Translations under genes and position numbers: made by a program | Notes under the pieces: generated by a model | The model's input: only the letters and a program-made list of their open reading frames with translations | Told to the model about the DNA's origin: nothing | The model's database searches: none | Shown: positions 13,332 through 20,967 of the stretch, piece by piece | How positions within the stretch are numbered: position 1 is the stretch's first letter | Layout: each line of letters begins with the position of its first letter | IMG/VR virus record: IMGVR_UViG_3300046006_001792 | Location: 1 to 31,400 of that record | DNA: 31,400 bases | Reading direction: 5' to 3' (one strand) | Source: a virus

Positions 13332-13360
13332 ATTATTACATAGTGCGGTCTGACTGTCAA
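13332..13360 (-). promoter_or_regulatory. Strong early promoter
   Basis: TTGACA (13355-13360), 17 bases, AATAAT (13332-13337), five of six at the -10. The expected start at about 13325 gives a leader of about 27 bases to the ATG at 13298. It lies just behind the late terminator and fires in the same direction, so the early operon has its own host-type promoter. Confidence 0.8.
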
Positions 13361-13400
13361 TCATAATTTTTAATAAATTTTAATAATTCTTTCGTGCATG

Positions 13401-13437
13401 AAAAAACCCCTCTACGGGAGTTCAATTCGTAGAGGGG
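13401..13437 (-). terminator. Intrinsic terminator of the late operon
   Basis: CCCCTCTACG (13407-13416) pairs perfectly with CGTAGAGGGG (13428-13437), 10 bp with an 11-nt loop, and on the minus strand six Ts follow (13401-13406). It lies 41 bases after the last late gene. The loop on the transcript is AAUUGAACUCC, exactly complementary to the extended SD GGAGUUCAA used by five genes. Confidence 0.92.
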
Positions 13438-13477
13438 ACGAGCCTATATGCTCTATGTAGTGTGAGTTGCTAGATTA

Positions 13478-13912
13478 TCATTCCTTCGCTTCTTTAGCAA
13501 TCCTGTTTTTATAAGCATCTAAGTAGAACCGAAAAGCGTCCTTACCTGCAATCGCTCGCATGGCTATACGGAGCTTTGTCCATGCAATCGCTCGGTGAAT
13601 CCATAGGCTAGGCGATGACATAGGATAGCGAACCGATAGCATGATTGAGCTGTTCTGCTTCCAGTGTTTAACTGTTTGATTAAACCCTGCTCGTGTTCCT
13701 GTCGAATAGTAATACTCCACATCATGCACACCTGCGACCTCTTTAAAGTTGCCAAAAATCCATGTAAGGATTGACCGCATACTTGACGGCCAAGCGTCTG
13801 GGCCGTAACCGTTATAGATACGAGCGAACGATTTCTCACTCATGCAGTAGAACTCAACGCAAGCACGGAGCTTGTAAAACTTGATTGCCTCAAAAACGTC
13901 TTTATCACTCAT
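13478..13912 (-). CDS. Phospholipase A2-like phage protein, possible lysis effector
   Basis: 144 residues. NGYGPDAWP (about 34-42) followed by FKEVAGVHDVEYYYSTGTRAGF (about 56-77) recalls a recurrent phage family with NGCGPxGW...ACxxHDxxYxxG. That family carries the His-Asp pair of phospholipase A2, here H63-D64. The rest is basic with Trp (WIHRAIAWTKLRIAMRAI) and could touch membranes. It is the last gene of the late operon, right after the holin-like and lipoprotein genes, where an endolysin is expected. Assignment is from the motif only; the calcium-loop glycines and partner Asp need alignment. Confidence 0.5.
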   Translation of the reverse strand: MSDKDVFEAIKFYKLRACVEFYCMSEKSFARIYNGYGPDAWPSSMRSILTWIFGNFKEVAGVHDVEYYYSTGTRAGFNQTVKHWKQNSSIMLSVRYPMSSPSLWIHRAIAWTKLRIAMRAIAGKDAFRFYLDAYKNRIAKEAKE

Positions 13913-14019
13913 TGGTCTGTCCTTTCAAAAAATCGCGCCCCTTTGACCGTGTAGCTAGCGTATAGGTCTCGGTTGCTAACTCGTCCATGAAACGAGCGAG
14001 CAGGCGCAAAGTAAATCAT
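13909..14019 (-). CDS. 36-residue ORF coupled on both sides
   Basis: MIYFAPARSFHGRVSNRDLY... starts with an ATGA overlap with the lipoprotein stop and ends with a TGA inside the ATG of the PLA2-like gene. Double coupling makes a real micro-gene likely, although no SD is present. Basic, no membrane segment. Function unknown. Confidence 0.55.
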   Translation of the reverse strand: MIYFAPARSFHGRVSNRDLYASYTVKGARFFERTDQ

Positions 14020-14327
14020 TTTGGAATCAGCGGTGCGAGCGTCTGTATTGTATCACAAAGCTTGCCGATACTTTCCTTGTCTGGGTTCGTGCTAAACGAT
14101 TCTAGCTCAACTGTACCCTTCTCGTAATCGAACGCAAAGCCCTTTATCTGTCTGTCCCACAAAAACGAATCAGCCGTGGCTTCAATAACCGTACCGTCCT
14201 TCGTTGTCGTGGTGAATTGAACGCTCGTGCAACCGCTCAATAATACCACAGCCAAGCAGACCAGTAAAAGAGATAGTAGCGTAAAGTAGACGCATTTGAT
14301 TTTCTTTTCATAAAAGTTCCCTGTCAT
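14016..14327 (-). CDS. Phage lipoprotein, candidate outer-membrane lysis factor
   Basis: 103 residues. A basic start, a long hydrophobic stretch (about 14-31) and the lipobox LLSGC with C33 predict a signal-peptidase II lipoprotein. The mature part has TTTTKDGTVIEATADSFLWD, seen in small phage lipoproteins, and no Pro-rich spanin linker. It overlaps the holin-like gene by ATGA. It may act as an o-spanin or alter the cell envelope. Confidence 0.75.
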   Translation of the reverse strand: MTGNFYEKKIKCVYFTLLSLLLVCLAVVLLSGCTSVQFTTTTKDGTVIEATADSFLWDRQIKGFAFDYEKGTVELESFSTNPDKESIGKLCDTIQTLAPLIPK

Positions 14328-14659
14328 TTAAACACCTCCGCTAGTTTGTCGCTCGTTTTGTAGTAAGTATCAGCGTTATACTTTTGAACCATTTGCCAGA
14401 ATATAACGCCCATAAACCCTAATACAGCAAGTGCAACCGCCCGACCGTAGGATGCTAAGGTGTCAAACTTCTTGTCCAGTGAACCGAGTTTGCGATCAAT
14501 CTCGCTAAACTTCTCATTACCGACCTCAAGCTGTGACACGATAGGCGGTTTTCCATTGCCTTTATACAGCGTCTTTTCGATGCCATGAACGGCCTCTTTA
14601 ATCTCCGTAACATCGTCCCTTAATCTTATTACGTTGTCCCTCTGTTCGCATGGTGTCAT
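14324..14659 (-). CDS. Holin-like coiled-coil protein with C-terminal membrane segment
   Basis: 111 residues. An N-terminal coiled coil (about 8-70: DNVIRLRDDVTEIKEAVHGI) leads to one membrane segment (about 74-91: AVALAVLGFMGVIFWQMV) and a short polar tail. This resembles XhlA/haemolysin-type phage proteins that assist lysis. SD GGAGGGCGAAC; the start overlaps the stop of a 14-codon ORF by ATGA. Confidence 0.65.
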   Translation of the reverse strand: MTPCEQRDNVIRLRDDVTEIKEAVHGIEKTLYKGNGKPPIVSQLEVGNEKFSEIDRKLGSLDKKFDTLASYGRAVALAVLGFMGVIFWQMVQKYNADTYYKTSDKLAEVFK

Positions 14660-14700
14660 CTGTTCGCCCTCCGTTTAATGTCCAAAAGTTGCCAAGCCAT
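14656..14700 (-). CDS. 14-codon leader ORF before the holin-like gene
   Basis: ATG at 14700 with a good SD (GAAAGGACTCACTT) begins MAWQLLDIKRRANR and stops at TGA 14656-14658, inside the ATG of the holin-like gene. The SD of the holin gene (GGAGGGC) lies within this ORF. It may tune holin translation by coupling. Too short to judge by composition. Confidence 0.45.
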   Translation of the reverse strand: MAWQLLDIKRRANR

Positions 14701-14720
14701 AAGTGAGTCCTTTCGTTAAA

Positions 14721-15641
14721 TTAGTTTGTCCGATAGCGAATGATGACGATGCCAGAACCGCCCGAACCGCCAGAAGTTGGCCCACCAGAACCAGAAGTTG
14801 ACGCACCACCACCACCACCGCCTTTTCCATTTACTCCGTTTCCACCTGCGTTTCTAGTTCCTGCAATCCAGCTTCCGCCTGCACCACCACCACCGTCTCC
14901 ACCAGAACCACCGTTTGCATTATACCCACCAGAACCACCGCCTCCACAATAGAATATACTTGCTCCCGAAAACGAGTTTGCAATACCATATCCACCGTTT
15001 GCGCCTGCGCCACTCGTATCAGATTTTCCTGCTTCTCCAGAACCACCACCAGAACCAGATGCTCCATATAAAGCAGAACCTACTCCGCCGCCAAATCCTT
15101 GATTTCCTGTTCCTGCTGTAGCTCCAATCGTAGAACCACCACCGCAACCACCGTTTGCACCTGCACCAGCTACGGATATAGAACCTATGCCACCTCGACC
15201 ACCACCATAAGCCGTAAATCCAATAGCTGAAGAATTAGCTCCACTTTCTGCAGAAGATACAGTACCAATACCTCCAAGACCAATTACAATCGAATAACTA
15301 GATGCTGAAATATCTAAATTTGTTACAACAAAACCACCAGCACCACCGCCTGCTCCAGAGTATGAGTTTCCCAAAGGTGTATAACCTCCACTACCACCAC
15401 CTCCAACTATCAGAGCCTCAACAGCTCCACCGCTCGTCACTTCAAGTGTACCGCTATTCGTGAATATGTGCGCTCGATAATTCACGCCTAGTTCCGTGTA
15501 GTTTGTGATCGTTCCACCTGTCGCCTGTACGCCTTGAACGGTATTTGACGCACTTGCAAACTGTTCGTCAAAATCTAAGTGCCATTGTGCTGACGCAATA
15601 AGCGTAAAAGCGAATAGGAGTGTTAATATGTTTTTCTTCAT
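14721..15641 (-). CDS. Exported glycine-rich tail-fibre-tip-like protein
   Basis: 306 residues. A clear Sec signal peptide (MKKNILTLLFAFTLIASA, likely cut after A18) is followed by a small beta domain (GTITNYTELGVNYRAHIFTN). About 200 residues of Gly-rich sequence follow (GGGGSGG, GAGGGAGG, GGSGGDGGGG), ending GGSGGSGIVIIRYR. This glycine-rich fold and ending are common in phage fibre tips and receptor-binding adhesins. The signal peptide is unexpected for a virion protein. SD AAAGGAGTAGG. Last gene of the fibre cluster. Confidence 0.8.
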   Translation of the reverse strand: MKKNILTLLFAFTLIASAQWHLDFDEQFASASNTVQGVQATGGTITNYTELGVNYRAHIFTNSGTLEVTSGGAVEALIVGGGGSGGYTPLGNSYSGAGGGAGGFVVTNLDISASSYSIVIGLGGIGTVSSAESGANSSAIGFTAYGGGRGGIGSISVAGAGANGGCGGGSTIGATAGTGNQGFGGGVGSALYGASGSGGGSGEAGKSDTSGAGANGGYGIANSFSGASIFYCGGGGSGGYNANGGSGGDGGGGAGGSWIAGTRNAGGNGVNGKGGGGGGASTSGSGGPTSGGSGGSGIVIIRYRTN

Positions 15642-15642
15642 G

Positions 15643-16926
15643 TTATAGGCCTACTCCTTTCCATGCAGAATCCGAAACTCTGCGAATCAATATTGTGTTC
15701 CATGCGTTTGTTGAAATGGTCGGAGTGGTCGCATAGGTAATCACGTTTGTGGCTAGTGTGACGCTGTTCGTTCCGCTGTAAAAGTTTAGTGATACGCGAC
15801 TGACTCCGCTCGTTCCGTAGCTTGTCGGGTCAAGCGTGATTACTGTCGGCTCGGTAATCGTAAGGCTAGGCATATTACCGTGAGCGTAGACAACCGTTGC
15901 CGTTCCGTTCGCTGGAGTGATTGTGGAAGTGAACGTCTTATAAGGTGCGGACATCGAAGCATCTATCCCCCCCAAGTGCGCCTCTACGTTCGCAGATGAT
16001 GCCGTGTAGTTCGTGGGGGTGAAGGATGTTTTTACGTTTGAAGATGCGATATTCGTCAATCCTGATCCATTACCTGCTAATGAAAGAGCAGTCAACGCAC
16101 CGCCTACATTAAAGCCGTCAGTCGTGCTAATAGCGCATGAACTACCAACACCCCACCGTAAGCACTCCGCACCGCTTAGCGAGTTTAGCGTACTACCTGC
16201 AGATGATGTGGATTTAACGCTGGCCGTATTAACCACATTGCTAAGTGCCGATAATGCAGGCGCAAGGTGTGGGTCTGTTTCTGCGGTCAACCATGCTTGG
16301 TGTGGTGCGACCACCCATCCATTTGTTTCAGAGCGTACCAACCAATCGAGGTGCGCTGAAACCGTCCATCCGTTGGTCATTGCTTGCGTTACATAGCTTG
16401 AAAGCAAGGTCGCGTGGCTTGTCAAATTCGTGTTATGGGTTGAGATTGCGCTGTTAATATCGTTTGTAGTTATGCACCCGACTACCTGCACGAATTGGAG
16501 CGCACTTCCAGCCACTTCCGTCTTCTTAATGTCCAACCGTCCCGTGCCCGTCCAGTAGATTGCGCTGTCCTTGTAGTATAAGATAGTGTAAACCCATGAT
16601 GTGGCGTTCGTTCCTAAGCTCGGTAATTGAATCAAATAGCTGTTTGAATAGTAACTCTGATTAGTAACCGATACCCAAAGCGTATTTGTAAGCGAACTTG
16701 AAAACCGCATGACCGCTTGAACGTCATTAGTCACGGTCAACGCCTTACCGCTCCGATATTGGTCACAGGCTATTAACGGACTCGACCCTTGCAATACTTC
16801 GAGCGTTGGTAATGAAGCCACTCCTGCCGTCTGTAGCTCGCACGGAATACGCTTTGCCCAATCGCGTGGGTCAGCGGTTGCGATTGTGGAAACGCCTATC
16901 AATAAACCAATCAATAGACTTCTCAT
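15643..16926 (-). CDS. Exported fibre/upper-baseplate-like protein
   Basis: 427 residues from ATG 16926 (ATGA overlap, SD AAAGAGGTGACG); the longer frame to 16953 lies in the previous gene. Signal peptide MRSLLIGLLIGVSTIATA, cut before DPRDW. Residues about 25-140 resemble a BppU-type upper-baseplate domain (LTNTLWVSVTNQS..., YYKDSAIYWTGTGRLDI). The middle has repeated NGW..AHxxWL phrases (TNGWTVSAHLDWL, TNGWVVAPHQAWL). The phrase TPTNYTASSANVEAHLGGID is typical of phage fibre shafts. The end is beta-rich. Probably a fibre or baseplate arm; the leader is unusual. Confidence 0.75.
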   Translation of the reverse strand: MRSLLIGLLIGVSTIATADPRDWAKRIPCELQTAGVASLPTLEVLQGSSPLIACDQYRSGKALTVTNDVQAVMRFSSSLTNTLWVSVTNQSYYSNSYLIQLPSLGTNATSWVYTILYYKDSAIYWTGTGRLDIKKTEVAGSALQFVQVVGCITTNDINSAISTHNTNLTSHATLLSSYVTQAMTNGWTVSAHLDWLVRSETNGWVVAPHQAWLTAETDPHLAPALSALSNVVNTASVKSTSSAGSTLNSLSGAECLRWGVGSSCAISTTDGFNVGGALTALSLAGNGSGLTNIASSNVKTSFTPTNYTASSANVEAHLGGIDASMSAPYKTFTSTITPANGTATVVYAHGNMPSLTITEPTVITLDPTSYGTSGVSRVSLNFYSGTNSVTLATNVITYATTPTISTNAWNTILIRRVSDSAWKGVGL

Positions 16927-17078
16927 TTCGTCACCTCTTTTCTTGATGTACATTTCGCTTTTATATCCAAAACCTTTTTGCTTTTAATGGAAAACTTTCC
17001 GCTTTTAGGAGTGTACGAAAAAACGTATTGAATCAAAATCTCTTTCAGTTCAACGTCAATTATCGGTTTACTTGCCAT
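16923..17078 (-). CDS. 51-residue basic protein
   Basis: MASKPIIDVELKEILIQYVF... with SD AAAGGAGAAAGC. It overlaps the previous gene (GATGGCAAGTAA) and ends in an ATGA overlap with the fibre gene. Very Lys-rich second half. Unknown; perhaps an assembly helper for the fibres. Confidence 0.6.
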   Translation of the reverse strand: MASKPIIDVELKEILIQYVFSYTPKSGKFSIKSKKVLDIKAKCTSRKEVTK

Positions 17079-17244
17079 CTGCTTTCTCCTTTTCTGCCAT
17101 CATTTCGTGAATATGCTTTTTGGCCGTTTCGTTAACCTGCTGTAAAATGTCGCCTGTCCATATTCCGAATGGGTCAGATTTAGCCATCATTATACAAAGA
17201 TTTTCTGCCTGCTTCAACGTCAAATTGATTGTAATTGTTGCCAT
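17068..17244 (-). CDS. 58-residue helical protein
   Basis: MATITINLTLKQAENLCIMM... with SD AAAGGAGTACAAACAA. Begins with a strand, then helices, and ends Lys/Glu-rich. It lies between two exported fibre proteins and overlaps the next small gene by 11 bases. No family recognised. Confidence 0.6.
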   Translation of the reverse strand: MATITINLTLKQAENLCIMMAKSDPFGIWTGDILQQVNETAKKHIHEMMAEKEKADGK

Positions 17245-17258
17245 TTGTTTGTACTCCT

Positions 17259-17900
17259 TTAATAGCTCTTGCCTGTTTCGCTGTCACTTCCAAAGCCGTC
17301 CTTAATAACGTGGCAGTCTAAGTCCGTGACCGTGACCGCGCCTGTCCCTTGGTTTCCTTGCCTGTGTAGCTTAATTCGGATGATGCTTGAAACTCCATTG
17401 CTAAGTCCAGTTATCGGTAGAAAAGATGCTAGTTGGTGCATAGTACCGCCTGCATAGGTAATGCGATTAGAGGCCGCACCGCTGAATATCTCCGTTTCGT
17501 TCGTATGTCCTACCCCTGTTATATTGTAATAGCAAAACCACATGTTCGTTTGATCGGCGTTTGTCTGCCAAAAGTGCAGGTGCGGATAAATGTCTGTCCC
17601 CTTTTTCCGTGCGTGTGGAACTTGTAGCGTGAAAGTCAAATGGTCGTTCGCTTTGTTCGTGGTAGCAGAGGTTTTGAACGACTTACCGCCAAGCGTGTCA
17701 TCTGCTTCTATGTCCGTTTGTCCAGACGTATAGGCCGTGTTTGCGCTTGCCAGAATGTCATCCCATCCATAAGGCGCGTTCGTGACACCGCCACCACCGC
17801 CCTTCGTAAAGAAGCGTGTACCGTCCGACCATACGATGTTCGTTTGTGCGTGCAACGAAACCGCTAAACATATCGCCAAAAGTGTAGTAATCGTTTTCAT
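17259..17900 (-). CDS. Exported fibre/appendage-domain protein
   Basis: 213 residues. Signal peptide MKTITTLLAICLAVSLHA, cut before QTNIV. A Gly hinge (KGGGGGV) is followed by a domain with LQVPHARKKGTDIYPHLHFW and IIRIKLHRQG. The phrase PHxxxxGTxxxPHxHW is recurrent in phage fibre C-terminal domains. SD TAAGGAGCGC. The match suggests a receptor-binding or fibre-head protein; the signal peptide is atypical. Confidence 0.75.
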   Translation of the reverse strand: MKTITTLLAICLAVSLHAQTNIVWSDGTRFFTKGGGGGVTNAPYGWDDILASANTAYTSGQTDIEADDTLGGKSFKTSATTNKANDHLTFTLQVPHARKKGTDIYPHLHFWQTNADQTNMWFCYYNITGVGHTNETEIFSGAASNRITYAGGTMHQLASFLPITGLSNGVSSIIRIKLHRQGNQGTGAVTVTDLDCHVIKDGFGSDSETGKSY

Positions 17901-17901
17901 G

Positions 17902-19254
17902 TTATGCGCTCCTTATAACCAGAATTTTGTCGCTCGGTTGTGCGTCCTCGATTGAAATCTCTTGGATTGTCGCACCTGTCAAACCGCCCTTTGTTGTCCA
18001 GTTGGAAATGTCAACGCCCGCTACATCATTAAAATATATATTCGCAAACAACCCAACATCATAACTAGATTGACCGCCAAGCAAAAGAACACCTGTTCCA
18101 CCTCTTGAACCAATAGCCACAATATCCGTGCTAACAGCCAAATATTCATCATTCCAGTAATTTGCATCAGTATTTCCTTGAAGCGCAAATTCTCCAGCCC
18201 TTACAGTTCCGCTAGTGACATAGTTCTTTGTGTCTGTAAAAGGTGATGCAATCAAACCAGCCTCATGCCAGTATGAATCATCATGGTCAGTATTACCGCC
18301 AGACAGTCCAGTCCCCTTTGCGGACGTTGAACCGCTGAAGTCAAGCGTGGTATGCGTTAATTTATCATCCCAATCACTATTCCACGGAATATAACCGCCG
18401 ATTGCGTCGCCTAAGTCATCAAGGAATGAAGTATCAGCTACTAGGTTTGCTTTAAGGTCGCTAATCAATGTCCGTAGATTGTACCAGCGAACGTCTGCGC
18501 CATCGCCTGTGCTGTTAGTTTCGCGCAATGAAATGTGCTGTGTCCGTGCTGGCGTTTCTGCGAATGGTGCTTCGTCTGGCGTTAATGGAGTCATGAAGCC
18601 GTAAGCCCCTACGGTGTGATCTTCGCTGTCCCAATCGCCATTATCGGACGGCCTTGCGATTGATCGGAATTTAGGAGATGGTAAATCACCATCAAATGAA
18701 GTGCGCTCGTAATTGATTGCGGAATGATGCAAGGAATAAATACCCTGCGTGGCGGTATAAGCGAGAATAGGAATTTTTACATATTTTCCAGTCGGTGATA
18801 CGGTTGCGTCAGTTCCGAAAGCAAGTGTAATTGGCTTGCCTGTCATATTTGTAAAAACGTCATTCGAAAAATTGATATACGCATTTAACCCTGTAGTCGA
18901 AAACGATGCAACTGAATACCAATCGGGCGAGCCAACACCTATTGCGGTCAGTCCTGTTTGCAGGGCAGTGAAGTCCTTTCCGTTGACTGTAAAGGAATTG
19001 GTAGGCATGTAGATGCACGTGACACCGCCTATATCCTTGATCTGCCAAACGTGTAACGCTTCCTCTTCACCGCCTGTCAAACCGTCAATGATGATTCTCG
19101 GGATAAGTCCGTTCCGTCCGTTGTGCCATTGAACGTGTCCGCCGATGATCTCAATGCGTTCCCAAATTTCCTCAAGCAAGCGCAAACCGCGAGCGACACC
19201 GCGCAAGGCTAACGGTTTCTTTTCCATCGGTGTATTTGTGAATATTCTACCCAT
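17902..19254 (-). CDS. Putative tail-tip or baseplate protein
   Basis: 450 residues, no signal peptide. The N terminus (LRGVARGLRLLEEIWERIEI) is helical and could anchor to the tail. The rest is beta-rich with fibre-like stretches (TTLDFSGSTSAKGTGLSGGN) and ends DAQPSDKILVIRSA. Order after the tape measure and before the fibres supports a distal-tail or tail-tip role. SD CAGGGAGTTAAT. No named family is certain. Confidence 0.6.
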   Translation of the reverse strand: MGRIFTNTPMEKKPLALRGVARGLRLLEEIWERIEIIGGHVQWHNGRNGLIPRIIIDGLTGGEEEALHVWQIKDIGGVTCIYMPTNSFTVNGKDFTALQTGLTAIGVGSPDWYSVASFSTTGLNAYINFSNDVFTNMTGKPITLAFGTDATVSPTGKYVKIPILAYTATQGIYSLHHSAINYERTSFDGDLPSPKFRSIARPSDNGDWDSEDHTVGAYGFMTPLTPDEAPFAETPARTQHISLRETNSTGDGADVRWYNLRTLISDLKANLVADTSFLDDLGDAIGGYIPWNSDWDDKLTHTTLDFSGSTSAKGTGLSGGNTDHDDSYWHEAGLIASPFTDTKNYVTSGTVRAGEFALQGNTDANYWNDEYLAVSTDIVAIGSRGGTGVLLLGGQSSYDVGLFANIYFNDVAGVDISNWTTKGGLTGATIQEISIEDAQPSDKILVIRSA

Positions 19255-19255
19255 A

Positions 19256-19591
19256 TTAACTCCCTGACTCTGGAACGTCTGTTAGTGTATAAGCGAAGTC
19301 TGTGCGCGTGGTAATCCGTTTTGAAAGCGTATATCCTGCGCCAAATTCGTCCTGCCGTGAATACTGCAATGCAAGCTCTGGGTGCGCCGTGATATAGTCC
19401 GTGCAAGCTCCCTCTGTTAGTGCGTAGTGCTTATACTCCGAGAATACCTCTAAATAAGTAACGGTTAGCTTCTTTGTTGTATAAGATCCATCTGCATTTT
19501 TGCGCTGAAACGTGGACTCATAGCCGTCTGGATTGCTCCCACCGCTTTGAAGTTTCCAGTTTGCCTCATTGACTGATGTTGCTAGTGCCAT
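19256..19591 (-). CDS. Putative tail protein downstream of tape measure
   Basis: 111 residues, beta-rich with aromatic residues (YTTKKLTVTYLEVFSEYKHY). SD TTAAGGAGCGG. It lies between the tape measure and the tail-tip protein, where a distal-tail or hub component is expected, but no hallmark motif is visible. Confidence 0.55.
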   Translation of the reverse strand: MALATSVNEANWKLQSGGSNPDGYESTFQRKNADGSYTTKKLTVTYLEVFSEYKHYALTEGACTDYITAHPELALQYSRQDEFGAGYTLSKRITTRTDFAYTLTDVPESGS

Positions 19592-19602
19592 AAAACCGCT
19601 CC

Positions 19603-20967
19603 TTAATTCATCTGGTTAAGTTCCGTTTGCTTGCGCAGAATGTCGGTCAGCTTTTGGTTCAACTCATTCTGCTTATTTGCAACGTCCTTTAAATCCATTT
19701 CCTTTAGATTCTTTGCGCCAACACCTCCAAGCCGTCCAGCTTCCTTAATTGCCTTGAAACCGTCTAGCCATTCCTTGTCACGCTTTGACAGTTTCGTACC
19801 GCGAGCCTCCATGGCCATCAATTGTGCGCCACGCTTATCTTCCTGCGACCTTCCTTTCTCTTCGTCCTTCTTTTTGCGCGAATCATCAATAAACTGCGCG
19901 ACCGTCTTTTTGGCGATATCCTCATTTTCGCGCACCTGCTTTTCCCATGCCTTGCGGTGTTCCTCTCTTGCATTATCCTCAATGGCTTTTTGTGCGTCGA
20001 CTTCCTGCTTCTTTAAATCTTCAAGCTTCCTGGCAGTCTCTTCGGCCAGTTTAACGCGCTCTTCCTGTGCCTTTCGTTCTAACTCCAGGCTTTCGGCCTG
20101 TGCTTTAATCTTTTCGGCCTCGATACCTTTTTCAGTTTCGGCAGATATGCGGATGTTCTCTGTTGCATCCATGCGCAACTTGCCGACCTCGCTCAATACC
20201 TTCGCTTGTTCGTCACGGTATTGTTTTGCGAGTGCGGTCGCTTCATCCTTGGCTTTTTGCAGGCTCTCGATTTCCTTCGTGTTTGCGGTCGATGCAAAAC
20301 CGAGAAACGATCCAGACAGTTTTGATTCTTGACCTGCCATTGCAGATGCGCGAGATAATGCCTCCACGGACTTCTTGCCTAATTCACGCGCCTGCACTTC
20401 CAGCTTAGTGGCCTGCTGTTCCTTCATGCTGGCCTCTTGACGCTTCCGTGCTACTTCGTCAATAATATCCTGCTGTGCCTGTGCGCTCTTGGTTGCGATA
20501 TCACGCGCTTGGTACTCCGCTTCGATTGCCTTGCGCTCTTCCTCGGTTGTTGCCGACATTAAACGCTTGGACTTCTCTAAGTCCGTGTTTGCGTCTGATA
20601 ATGCTCGAGTTGACTTTTTGGCCTCATCAAAAACCTTGTTATTAGTCGCAAAAATGGCTTCTGTTTTTGCGTATTGCTCTTGCATCTTCGTGACGGATTC
20701 TTTCAAACGGTCAAACTGCGCCTTTAATTCCTCGCTTCTCTGTTCACGCATTGCCCGACCAAAACCGCGTATGGCCTCTTCAGCGGTATCAATGCCCTTT
20801 TTAAACGCCATCACGCCTGCACTGATAACAAGGATAGGTTTCGCGCCAATGTCAAACAAACCCTTTAAGCGGTCAGAAAACCCCTTAACGCTTGCTTGTG
20901 CTTGCGCTAGGCCAGCATTAAGCATGTTCTTTGTCCGTAGCGTAATCGTTAGGTCTTTATTTGCCAT
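19603..20967 (-). CDS. Short tape-measure-like protein
   Basis: 454 residues. The N terminus DLTITLRTKNMLNAGLAQAQ followed by a hydrophobic segment (PILVISAGVMAFKKG, about 44-58) is typical of tape-measure proteins. Residues about 70-370 are almost continuous coiled coil rich in E, K, A and Q. It is short for a siphovirus; at about 1.5 angstroms per residue it would give a tail of about 70 nm. SD TTAAGGAAGC. It overlaps the chaperone-like gene by 11 bases. Confidence 0.75.
   Translation of the reverse strand: MANKDLTITLRTKNMLNAGLAQAQASVKGFSDRLKGLFDIGAKPILVISAGVMAFKKGIDTAEEAIRGFGRAMREQRSEELKAQFDRLKESVTKMQEQYAKTEAIFATNNKVFDEAKKSTRALSDANTDLEKSKRLMSATTEEERKAIEAEYQARDIATKSAQAQQDIIDEVARKRQEASMKEQQATKLEVQARELGKKSVEALSRASAMAGQESKLSGSFLGFASTANTKEIESLQKAKDEATALAKQYRDEQAKVLSEVGKLRMDATENIRISAETEKGIEAEKIKAQAESLELERKAQEERVKLAEETARKLEDLKKQEVDAQKAIEDNAREEHRKAWEKQVRENEDIAKKTVAQFIDDSRKKKDEEKGRSQEDKRGAQLMAMEARGTKLSKRDKEWLDGFKAIKEAGRLGGVGAKNLKEMDLKDVANKQNELNQKLTDILRKQTELNQMN

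Noticed and set aside
13299-13364. N-terminal extension of the first early gene
   Set aside because: It would be encoded by the promoter region; the ATG at 13298 has the SD.
14740-14952. Proline-rich plus-strand ORF
   Set aside because: It is only the complement of the glycine-rich fibre repeats.
19631-20332. 233-residue plus-strand ORF
   Set aside because: It is the antisense of the coiled-coil tape measure: Ser/Phe/Leu-rich composition mirrors the Lys/Glu codons, and no SD or neighbour supports it.
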